Assembly (NCBI RefSeq): GCF_035987325.1
Contig: NZ_CP108488.1
Coordinates: forward strand, 930,001 to 994,000
Source of the DNA: Streptomyces sp. NBC_01244
Lineage (GTDB): Bacteria > Actinomycetota > Actinomycetes > Streptomycetales > Streptomycetaceae
DNA: 64,000 nucleotides
Direction: 5' to 3'
This document shows, piece after piece, positions 10,601 through 17,800 of the stretch; position 1 is the stretch's first letter; each line of letters starts with the position of its first letter. The notes below the pieces were generated by a model. The model saw nothing but the letters and a program-made list of their open reading frames with translations. It was not told where the DNA came from and made no database searches. Made by a program: the position numbers and the translations under genes.

Positions 10601-11035
10601 CTGCCGGACCACATGATTCCGGCCTTCGTGGTCCTGCTGGACCGGCTGCCGCTCACCCCGAACGGGAAGATCGACAAGCGGGCCCTGCCCGTCCCCGAGG
10701 CGGCCGCCACGGCCGGCGGGCGCGCTCCGCGCACCGAGCTGGAGGCATCGGTCCTCGCACACTTCGCCGACGCCCTGAACACGACGGCGCCGCTCTCCAT
10801 CGACGACGGCTTCTTCGACCTCGGCGGCCATTCCCTGCTGGCCGCCCGCCTCACCAACCGGATCGGCGCCGACCTCGGCGTCACCCTCACCCTCCGCGAC
10901 GTCTTCCAGCACCCGACGCCCGCCACCCTCGCGCAGCGCATCGAAAACCTGCGCCGGTCCGCCCCGGCGGCGCCCCGCCGGGCCCGGCCCGCGCTGCGCC
11001 GCCGCACCCCCGACCAGGAACGGAGTTCCTCATGA
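4610..11035 (+). CDS. Bimodular NRPS, C-A-T-C-A-T
   Basis: 2141 aa; the ATG at 4610 follows TTGAGGAG. Order by residue: C1 about 15-440 (HHLAVDG at 161), A1 482-970 ([10 protein letters not shown] near 633), T1 (GGHSLL near 1021), C2 from 1082 (HHIATDG near 1207), A2 1536-2020, T2 (GGHSLL near 2072). There is no epimerase or TE, so the chain must pass to another protein. The presence of C1 suggests an acyl or upstream aminoacyl donor. My manual alignment to GrsA gives the same code for A1 and A2, D-A-L-Q-V-T-G-F plus the A10 Lys, so both should load the same residue; I do not recognise which. The A domains share near-identical DNA blocks, a sign of recent duplication or conversion. The stop overlaps the next gene as ATGA. 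Confidence 0.95.
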   Translation: MSPKPAEPSSTAHGPVAARLPLSAAQRDIWMAHGLDASGCRYNIGEYREILGDLDPQLLSRAWYQLAREADALRIRGTGADEDGGLWQLVRAEPGDRRLELLDVSGEADPAGAARDRMDAELARPFDLVDGWLTRHVLIDAGTAPGGERRWFYFHAFHHLAVDGLGVALMDQRLVELYERGAAGEPWGPSPFGTLEALFAEDARYRTSPEAAADRAHWAGHLSGLPQTPRLGEGRSGGPAPGALPFVRRTVVLPPDRADRLRAVARDRRAPWTMLVIALVAAYVHRVSGSTEPVLGLPVTGRRTELARCTPGMMSNVVPLRVPVAPGGTLAELLAAVVKETRQGLAHQRTRYEDMCRDLGVGESERRITAPLVNIMAFTPGMRFCGFPTTQHNLSNGPVEDLAVGVYDLGPEGGLRIDFDAAPQVCDLAAVAGHQDRFLRFVTAALDSVLEVPLSELELLGEAERRQVLEEWTGRRAEIGEETLVDRFEEQARTRPDALALVFGDEELTYAQLDARANRLAHHLAQHGLGRGDLAGVLLDRGTDFATALLAVLKTGAGYALLDPEFPDERLAGTAAEAGLRVLVSDGTHHARVGGGPWTTVLVDSGAEIIGRRPSGPLGIRLTPADTACVMFTSGSTGRPKGILSSHRNLVSTVTAQTYANFGPDEVFLQCSPVSWDAFSLEFWGALLHGGTTILQPGQRPEPAAIAALAPSRGVTMLQLSSSLFNFLTDEHPESFATTRIVYTGGEPASPTHVHRLHARYPSLTITNGYGPAESMGFTSTHPIAVTDEVAATVSIGRPLTNKHAYVLDARLCPSPPGTTGELYLTGDGLAHGYLAQPATTATSFVPNPYGPPGSRLYRTGDQAHWDTEGNLHYTGRTDTQIKIRGFRVEPTEIETVLTGHPRIAQATLVHTTHLTAYVTLVPGPELGPELGLQLGPAELKGWLRERLPEHMVPAQFAVLDRLPLTANGKIDKRALPAVELPLPAGGRQPRTELEEIVRTLVSEVLGSPAPLSIDDGFFDHGGHSLLAARLVNRIGATLGVTLTLRDVFQHPTPAALARQVTAASGRPVLPPLTRAAVRPERLPLSFAQQRLWLVSGLEEQGTSYNVPMAVRLDGAVDVAALRAAFGDLAGRHEPLRTRFTTVDGDPRQVVDPAGPAVFEVRTVAPHDLDAELLSAARHSFDLAAEHPLRATLLRTGEAGSTLLVLMHHIATDGQSLRPLFEDLSAAYAARREDRAPDWAPLPADYADYALWQRAAQADGAVLEGQLAYWKSALAGLPEELGLIPDRPRPAVAGQRGGAVRVDFGRRLHKRIVELARAERCTPFMVVQASLAALLTRLGAGTDIPLGSPVAGRTDEALSDLVGFFVNTLVLRTDTSGDPAFRELLARVRAADLDAFAHQDAPFDLVLEAVNPTRSLARHPLFQICLALESGPAVTPDFPGLRAGAAEPLVTGAVKFDLEFLLRAEPDGPLTGAVLFSSDLYERATVERLADMLRRTLEHVVAAPDVPLSELELLGEAERRQVLEEWTGRRAEIGEETLVDRFEEQARTRPDALALVFGDEELTYAQLDARANRLAHHLAQHGLGRGGLAGVLLDRGTDFATALLAVLKTGAGYALLDPEFPDERLAGTARDAGVGVLVTDSRHHARVAGPWTSVLVDCEAEAIGRRSATGPGVVLTPADAACVMFTSGSTGRPKGILSSHRNLVSTVTAQTYANFGPDEVFLQCSPISWDAFSLEFWGALLHGGTTILQPGQRPEPAAIAALSRRHAVTMLQLSSSLFNYLTDEHPDAFATTRIVYTGGEPASPTHVHRLHTLHPALTITNGYGPAESMGFTTTHPIPVSDRPTPTVSIGRPLTNKHVYVLDTHLRPTPPGATGELYLAGDGLAHGYLAQPATTATSFVPNPYGPPGSRLYRTGDQAHWDTEGNLHYTGRTDTQIKIRGFRVETTEIETVLTTHPEIAQATLSTHPDHHNTPQLTAYLVATSPGLSGQDVRLWLRTLLPDHMIPAFVVLLDRLPLTPNGKIDKRALPVPEAAATAGGRAPRTELEASVLAHFADALNTTAPLSIDDGFFDLGGHSLLAARLTNRIGADLGVTLTLRDVFQHPTPATLAQRIENLRRSAPAAPRRARPALRRRTPDQERSSS
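5966..7278 (+). repeat. Near-identical A-domain DNA blocks, copy 1
   Basis: Three blocks match copy 2 (9128-10437): 5966-6324, 6491-6732 and 7097-7278. The first two have only a few mismatches and the third none that I saw. Sequence between the blocks is clearly more divergent. The offset changes from 3162 to 3159, a one-codon difference. The pattern points to patchy gene conversion between A1 and A2. Confidence 0.85.
9128..10437 (+). repeat. Near-identical A-domain DNA blocks, copy 2
   Basis: Partner of 5966-7278: blocks at 9128-9486, 9650-9891 and 10256-10437. They cover the C/A linker and A1-A2 motifs, the A3-A4 region including the first specificity residues, and the A6-A8 region. Confidence 0.85.
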
Positions 11036-11853
11036 GCAACGACACGTACCCGGACTTCACGCCCGCGCCCGACGACGTGGTGTGGGACCTGCCGGGCGAC
11101 GGCCCGCAGCGGACCTCACTGCTGGTCCTGCCGCACGCCGGCGGCAATGCCCACGCGTACGCCGAATGGCGCCAGTACCTGCCCGCCGACGTCCGGCTGC
11201 TGATCGGCCAGTACCCGGGCCGGGGAGCCCGCTTCGCGGAGGACTTGCCCCGCACGATCGCCGACCTGGCCGGCCCGGTCGTGGCCTCGCTGCCGGCGGG
11301 GACCACGGACGACCTCGTGGTGCTCGGGCACAGCATGGGCTCGCTGGTCGCCTTCGAGGTGGTACGCGCCCTGCAGGCGGCGGGCCGGACCCCGCGGGCC
11401 CTGGTCGCCTCGGCCTGCCGGGCCCCCTTCCTCGCCAACCCGTGCGCGGTGCACCCCGAACTCCTGGACGACGACGAACTGGTCGCCGCCATCAAGGAGC
11501 GCGGGGGAACCGACGACGGCATCCTCGACGAACCGGAGCTGCGGGAGATCATCATCCCGTCCATCCGCGCCGACTTCGCGATCGACGATGTCTACCGCTG
11601 CGAGGAGTCCGAGGCCCGCGTGGACTGCCCGCTGACCGTGATCGGCGGGGACGCCGACCCGGTCGCGCCGGCCGCCTCGCTGGACCGCTGGGCGCAGCTC
11701 ACCGACCATCCCTTCGCCTCGTTCGTACTGCCCGGCGGCCACTTCTACTTCCAGCAGCAGCTGTTCGAGTTCTTCGCCGTCCTCGGCTCCGTCCTCGGCC
11801 CCGTCCTCGACTCCGCCGTCGGCGGCCGGGCCACGGCCGGCTCCGCCGCCTGA
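11032..11853 (+). CDS. Type II thioesterase
   Basis: 273 aa, translationally coupled to the NRPS by an ATGA overlap, with GGAG seven bases before the ATG. It is an alpha/beta hydrolase of the external thioesterase family: LLVLPHAGGNA near the N-terminus, nucleophile motif GHSMGS near residue 102, an Asp in the GGDADPV loop and the catalytic His in LPGGHFYF. Such enzymes remove wrong acyl groups from carrier domains. That matters here, because several T domains must be charged in trans. Length and motifs are normal. Confidence 0.92.
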   Translation: MSNDTYPDFTPAPDDVVWDLPGDGPQRTSLLVLPHAGGNAHAYAEWRQYLPADVRLLIGQYPGRGARFAEDLPRTIADLAGPVVASLPAGTTDDLVVLGHSMGSLVAFEVVRALQAAGRTPRALVASACRAPFLANPCAVHPELLDDDELVAAIKERGGTDDGILDEPELREIIIPSIRADFAIDDVYRCEESEARVDCPLTVIGGDADPVAPAASLDRWAQLTDHPFASFVLPGGHFYFQQQLFEFFAVLGSVLGPVLDSAVGGRATAGSAA

Positions 11854-11903
11854 CCTCCCGCGCTCCCCTTCTTCTCGCCTCCGCACCCTCTTAAGGACCT
11901 TCC

Positions 11904-12944
11904 ATGACCACGTTCGCAGACGCCCCCGCCGAGACCGGGATCCGCCCGCTCCGCGAGGCCGGCAAGCCCGTCGTCGTCCGGACCCCGGCCGGCGCCGACC
12001 TGGAGACGGCAGTCGCCTGGCTGAACGCCCACCGCGGCGACATCCAGGCCGAGTTGCACCGCTCGGGCGCCGTCCTGCTGCGCGGGCTGCCCGTTTCGGA
12101 CGCGGCGAGCTTCGCCGCCGCCCGCGACGCGCTGATCCAGGAGCGCGCCGGCTACAAGGAGAAGGCGACCCCGCGCACCGACTTCGGCGAGGGCGTCTTC
12201 TCCTCCACCGACCTGCCGGCCGTCCAGCCGATCCGGCTCCACAACGAGAACAGCTACACCCTCGACTTCCCCGGCGTGCTGCTGTTCGGCTGCGTGATCG
12301 CCCCCGAGGAGGGCGGCGCCACCACGGTCGGGGACATGCGGGAGGCGCTGCGCCTGCTGCCGCCGGAGCTCGTGGAGCGGTTCGCCCGGGCCGGCTGGCT
12401 GCTCGTGCGCAACTACTCGGAGCTCGCGGGCCTGCCCTGGTACAAGACGTTCGCGACCGAGGACAAGGCCGTCGCGGAGGCCTACTGCGAGGAGAACACG
12501 GTGGGCTACGAGTGGGTCGAGGAGGACGACTCGATGATCACCCGGCAGCGCCGGTCGGCGATCGTCACCCACCCCGCCACCGGCGAACAGACCTGGTTCA
12601 ACCACTTCGCCTTCTGGAACAGCCGCACCCTGGACCCCGACGTCCGCGAGGTGCTCGTGGAGACGTACGGCGAGGACGGCCTCCCCTTCAACACCTACCT
12701 GGGCGACGGGACCCGCCTGACCGACGCCGAGGTCGACGCGATCAACGACGTGTACGACCGGGTCACGGTCCGCGAGACCTGGCAGCAGGGCGACCTGATG
12801 CTCGTCGACAACATCCTGTGCGCCCACGGCCGCGAGGCCTACAAGGGCGACCGCAAGATCCTGGTCGCCATGGGAGAGCCGGTCGCCCTGGCCGACTGCG
12901 CCCCCGCCACTCAGCCGTCCACCACCGTCTTCGCCGGGGAGTGA
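11904..12944 (+). CDS. Fe(II)/2-oxoglutarate-dependent amino-acid beta-hydroxylase, SyrP/TauD-like
   Basis: 346 aa; the ATG follows AAGGACC. The facial triad is visible as HNE (residues 113-115, in RLHNENSY) and a distal His in CAHGREAYKGDRK near 307, with an Arg after it to bind 2-oxoglutarate. HxE rather than HxD is seen in the clavaminate synthase/AsnO/VioC/SyrP branch, which hydroxylates free or carrier-bound amino acids at the beta carbon. Its gene directly precedes the free-standing A-T didomain (5-bp gap), so hydroxylation of the residue held on that T domain is the simplest reading. Substrate and position are inference; a free amino acid or the finished peptide remain possible. Confidence 0.82.
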   Translation: MTTFADAPAETGIRPLREAGKPVVVRTPAGADLETAVAWLNAHRGDIQAELHRSGAVLLRGLPVSDAASFAAARDALIQERAGYKEKATPRTDFGEGVFSSTDLPAVQPIRLHNENSYTLDFPGVLLFGCVIAPEEGGATTVGDMREALRLLPPELVERFARAGWLLVRNYSELAGLPWYKTFATEDKAVAEAYCEENTVGYEWVEEDDSMITRQRRSAIVTHPATGEQTWFNHFAFWNSRTLDPDVREVLVETYGEDGLPFNTYLGDGTRLTDAEVDAINDVYDRVTVRETWQQGDLMLVDNILCAHGREAYKGDRKILVAMGEPVALADCAPATQPSTTVFAGE

Positions 12945-12949
12945 CCACC

Positions 12950-14848
12950 ATGACCGCCGTGCTTCCCGAGCGTTCCCGTACCTCCGAGTCCGTCCCGGGC
13001 GACGCCCCGCGCGCCGTGGCCGACCTGCTGGACCGGCTCGCGCTGGTCCCCGCCGCGCGGACCGCCGTCGTCGCGGCGGACCGCGAGCTGACCTTCGGCG
13101 CACTGCGCGCCGAGGCCATGCGGATCGCCTCCCGCCTCGCGGCCCGCGGCATCGGGCCCGAGAGCGTGGTCGCCCTCGCGCTGCCGCGCGGCGCCGGCCT
13201 CGTGGCCGCGCTGATCGGCACCCTGACCGCGGGCGCCGCCTACCTTCCGGTTGACCCGAAACTGCCCGCCGACCGGCGCCGCTACCTGATCGAGGACTCC
13301 GGCGCCGACCTCGTCGTGACGGCCGGCCGGGACCCCGAGCCGCTCGGCGCGCCGCCGGCCGCCGGTACCGAGCACGTGTCCCTCGCCGAACTGGCCGCGC
13401 CGGACGGGGCGTCGGACCCGGTGTACGCCCCGGTGGCCGTGTCCGCCGACACCCTCGCCTACGTGATCTACACCTCCGGCTCGACCGGCCGCCCCAAGGG
13501 GGTGGAGATCGGCCGGGCCGCCGCCTCCGCGCTGCTCGCCGAGCTGGAGGGCGCACAGATCGCGGCCACCGACGGGGGCCGGGTCGGCTGGAACGCCTCC
13601 CCTTCCTTCGACGCCTCCGTGCAGCAGTGGGTGCGCGTCTGCCGCGGCGACACCCTGGCGATGATCGACGAGGAGACCCGCGCCGACCCGGCGCTGCTGG
13701 CCCGCTTCGTCGACGAACAGGCGCTGACCGACCTGGACATCACCCCCTCGCACGCCGAGCCGCTGCTGGACCTGCTGAGCGCGGACGGCGGGCCCCGCCC
13801 GCTGACGCTCCTCATCGGCGGCGAGGCGGTCGGCCCGGAGCTGTGGCGGCGCCTCGCGGAGAAGGGGGCGCAGGGCGTCCTGCGCACGGTGAACCTGTAC
13901 GGGCCCACCGAATGCACGGTGGACTCCACGGCGGGCTGGATCGACGGCGCCGACGAGCCGCACATCGGTAGCGTGCTGCCCGGACTGCGCATGCGGGTCC
14001 TCGACGAGAAGCTGAACCCGGTCGCCGAGGGCGGCAGCGGGGAGCTGTACCTGGCGGGCCCCCGCGTGGGCCGGGGCTACCGGCGACGGCCCGCCCTGAC
14101 GGCTGAACGGTTCACCGCCGACTCCGGCGGGGACTCCGCGTACGGCGGGCGGATGTACCGCACCGGCGACCTGGTGCGGCTGCTGCCGGACGGCCGGCTC
14201 GGCTATCTGGGCCGGGCCGACGGACAGGTCAAGCTGCGCGGGCACCGCATCGAACTCCCGGAGATCGAGACCGCATTGACCGCCGTCGAGGGGGTCGCGG
14301 AGGCGGCCGTCCTGCTCCTCGACGAGGTGCACGGGGCGCCCGGGCTGGTGGCGTACTACCGCACCACGCCAGACGGTGCCACCGAGGTCACCGAGGGAGC
14401 ACTGCGCGAGCACCTGGGGGCGGCGCTGCCCGCCTACATGCTCCCGGCGGCCTTCGTCGCCCTGGACCGCTTCCCCACCACCACGAACGGCAAGCTGGAC
14501 CGGGCCGCACTGCCCGCCCCGGCCGCCGCCTCCCCGGAGCAGGCCCCGGCCGCCGAGGGCCTGACCCGCTCGCAGGAACTGATCGCGGGCGTCTGGGCCG
14601 CGGTGCTCGGCGCCTCCCGCATCGGGCCCGACGACAACTTCTTCAAGCTGGGCGGGCATTCGCTCCTCGCGATCAAGCTGGTGTCGCGGGTCCGGGCCGA
14701 GCTGGGCGTCGCCCTGCCGGTGAAGGCGGTCTACGCCAACCCCCGCCTGCGGGACCTCGCCTCCCACCTCGACACGCTCGTCGCGGCGACCGCCGACGCG
14801 GCTGCCGACGCGGCCGCCGGCACGACCGCCGCGCGCCAGGACAGTTAG
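12950..14848 (+). CDS. Free-standing NRPS A-T didomain, glutamine-like code
   Basis: 632 aa. The A domain spans residues 20-525 with intact cores ([11 protein letters not shown] near 175, NLYGPTE, YRTGD, NGKLDR); the T domain has GGHSLL with its Ser near 571. There is no C domain. Manual alignment to GrsA gives D-A-Q-D-L-G-L-V-D plus Lys. This differs from the glutamine code as I remember it (DAQDLGVVDK) at one position only. Since the cluster can make 3-methylaspartate and has an asparagine-synthetase-like enzyme, 3-methylasparagine, an isomer of Gln, is a rival substrate. The C-terminal tail is Ala/Thr/Asp-rich. It probably supplies the first C domain of the next protein, after beta-hydroxylation. 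Confidence 0.9.
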   Translation: MTAVLPERSRTSESVPGDAPRAVADLLDRLALVPAARTAVVAADRELTFGALRAEAMRIASRLAARGIGPESVVALALPRGAGLVAALIGTLTAGAAYLPVDPKLPADRRRYLIEDSGADLVVTAGRDPEPLGAPPAAGTEHVSLAELAAPDGASDPVYAPVAVSADTLAYVIYTSGSTGRPKGVEIGRAAASALLAELEGAQIAATDGGRVGWNASPSFDASVQQWVRVCRGDTLAMIDEETRADPALLARFVDEQALTDLDITPSHAEPLLDLLSADGGPRPLTLLIGGEAVGPELWRRLAEKGAQGVLRTVNLYGPTECTVDSTAGWIDGADEPHIGSVLPGLRMRVLDEKLNPVAEGGSGELYLAGPRVGRGYRRRPALTAERFTADSGGDSAYGGRMYRTGDLVRLLPDGRLGYLGRADGQVKLRGHRIELPEIETALTAVEGVAEAAVLLLDEVHGAPGLVAYYRTTPDGATEVTEGALREHLGAALPAYMLPAAFVALDRFPTTTNGKLDRAALPAPAAASPEQAPAAEGLTRSQELIAGVWAAVLGASRIGPDDNFFKLGGHSLLAIKLVSRVRAELGVALPVKAVYANPRLRDLASHLDTLVAATADAAADAAAGTTAARQDS

Positions 14849-14860
14849 GACAGTCAGGAC

Positions 14861-17800
14861 ATGACCGAGATCCCGTTGTCGTTCGCCCAGCGCCGGCTGT
14901 GGTTCCTGGGCCGGCTGCACGGACCGTCCGCCGCCTACAACGCCCCCGTGGTCGTCCGCCTGGACGCGGTGCCCGACACCGCGGCCCTCGGCGCGGCACT
15001 GGCCGACGTGGTGGAGCGGCACGAGGTGCTGCGGACCGTACTGCCGGCCGGGGCCGACGCGGAGCCGTTCCAGCGGGTGCTGGAGACGGCCGCCGTACCG
15101 GGGCTCACCACCGCGGAGTGCACGCCCGGCGGCCTGGACGCCGCCGTCGCCGCGTTCACCCGGCAGGCGATCGACATCACCGCCGAACCGCCGCTGCGCG
15201 CCCGGCTGTTGCTCCCGGGCGACGGGACCTCGGTACTCGTCCTGCTCATCCACCACGTGGCCACCGACGGATGGTCCGTACGCCCCCTGCTGCGCGACCT
15301 GTCCGAGGCGTACGGGGCCCGCCTCGCGGGCCGGGAACCGGACCGGGAGCCGCTGCCGGTCCAGTACACGGACTACAGCCAGTGGCAGCACGAGCTGCTC
15401 GGCGACCCCATCGACCCGGACAGCCTCGCCCACGAGCAGGTGGCGCACTGGCGGGAGGTCCTGGCCGGTGCCCCGCAGGTCATCGCCCTGCCCGCCGACC
15501 GGCCGCGCCCGGCGGAACCGTCGGGCCGGGGGGCCACCGTGACCTCCGGGCTGGACGCGGCCGGCCACCGCGGGCTGCTCGCCCTGACCCGCGGCCACCG
15601 GACGAGCCTGACGATGGCGGCGCGCGCCGCGCTGGCGGCGGCGCTGTCGGCCACCGGGGCGGGCGAGGACGTCGTGATCGGGGCGCCCGTCGCGGGCCGG
15701 CCCGACGAGGACCTGTACGACCTGGTGGGCTTCTTCGTCAACTCCCTTGCCCTGCGCACGGATCTGTCGGGCGCCCCCTCGGTCGGCGAGCTGCTGGGCC
15801 GGGTGCGGGACGCCGACCTGGCGGCCTACGAGCACCAAGAGCTGCCCTTCGACCTGCTGGTGGAACAGCTCGCACCGGAACGGGCCCTGGGCCACCACCC
15901 GTTCTTCCAGGTGATGCTGACGGTGGACGCGGGCGCCGGTTCGTCCGCGCCGGTGGAGCTGGCCGGCGGGATCCGCGGCCGACTGGAGGACGTCGGCCTG
16001 GACGCGGCCAAGTTCGACCTCACCTGGTACTGCGCGGAGCGGCACACGGCGGACGGGGCCCCCGACGGGATCGACGTCGCCCTCCAGTACGCGGCCGACC
16101 TCTTCGACGAGGACACGGCGCGGCTGCTGCTCGAGGTGTACGTCCGGGCCCTGGGCGCGTTCGCCGCCTCGGCGCAGGACCCGGACCGGCTCCTCGGCGA
16201 GCTGGACCTGGTGACGGCCGCGGAATCGCGGGCGCTGGCCGCCCGGCACGCGGCGGCCGTCCCGGACGCGGCCGCTCCGGCTCCGGCCGGGCCGGTGCGC
16301 CGCGACGTCCTGTCGCCGCGCGAGGAAATCCTGTGCGGACTGTTCGCGGAGGTGCTGGGCCGCGAGGCGCTGGACGCCGACGCCAACTTCTTCAAATCGG
16401 GAGGGCATTCGCTGCTGGCGAGCAAGCTGGTCAACCGGATCAGGGGCGCGCTCGGCCTGGAGCTCGGCATCCGCGACCTGTTCCTGGCTCCGACCCCGAC
16501 CGCGCTGCACCGCCGCCTCGTCGAACTGGGCGGCGCGGCCACGAGCAGGCCGTCCCTGACGGCCGCGGCCGACCGGCCGCAGCGGCTCCCTCTGTCGGCG
16601 GCGCAGCGGGCGCTGTGGCTGCTGGACCGGATCGAAGGGCCCTCCGCGACCTACAACGCGCCGCTGGTGCTGCGCCTGGCGGAGGTCCCGGACCGGGCGG
16701 CTCTCGCGGCCGCGCTGGGTGACGTGGTGGGACGGCACGAGGTGCTGCGCACCGTGTACGGCTCCGAGGGCGGCGACCCGTACCAGCGGGTGACGGACAG
16801 GGACGGGACGGGGAGGGAGTCGACCTGCCTGGAGGTGGCGCGGTGCGCCCCGCAGGCGCTGGAGGGGCTGGTCGCCGGCTTCGGCCGCGAGCCCTTCGAC
16901 CTCGCGCTGCGGCCGCCGCTGCGGGCCCGGCTGTTCCTGCCGGGGGACGGTACCTCGGTCCTGGTGCTGCTGGTGCACCACATCGCGACGGACGGGTGGT
17001 CGATCGCCCCGCTGCTGCGGGACCTGGGCGAGGCGTACGAGGCGCGGCGCGCGGGCCGGGCCCCCGCGTGGCGGGCGCTGCCGGTGCAGTACGCCGACTA
17101 CGCCCTGTGGCAGCGCGAGCTGCTGGCGGATCCGGCGGGGCTGCTCGGCTTCTGGAAGGCGGCGCTGGACGGCATGCCGGCCCGGACCGTCCTGCCCGTG
17201 GACCGGCCCCGGCCGGCCGAGCCTTCCGGGCGGGCGGTGACGGTCTCGGCGGAGCTGGACCCCGTGGCGCACCGGGCGCTGCTCTCCCTGGCACGCGGGC
17301 GCCGGGCCAGCCTGTTCATGGTGGCCCGCGCCGCACTGGCGGCGGCGCTGTCGGCGGCCGGGGCCGGGGAGGACCTGGCGATCGGCACTCCGGTGGCGGG
17401 CCGGCCCGACCAGGACCTGCACGACCTGGTGGGCTGCTTCGTCAACTCCCTGGTGCTGCGCACCGATCTGTCCGGGGACCCGGCGGTCGGGGCGTTCGTC
17501 GAGCGGGTGCGGGACGCCGACCTGGCCGCCTTCGACCACCAGGACCTGCCCTTCGACGTACTGGTGGAACAGCTGGCCGAACCGGGGCGCGCCTTGGGCG
17601 AACACCCCTTCTTCCAGGTGATGCTGACGGTGCAGGAGGCCGCGGACGACACGGTGCGGCTCGGCGGCGTCCGGGGGCGGGCGACGAGCACCGACCTCGG
17701 CGCCGCGAAGTTCGACCTCGCCTTCCACTGCGCCGCCCGGCGCGGCGCGGACGGCGCACCGGACGGACTGGACGTGCACGTGCAGTACGCCGAGGACCTC

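Noticed and set aside
12911..17779. A 1622-codon antisense frame over the A-T and A-less NRPS genes
   Set aside because: Composition is shadow-like, and it crosses the well-defined intergenic junction between the two genes.
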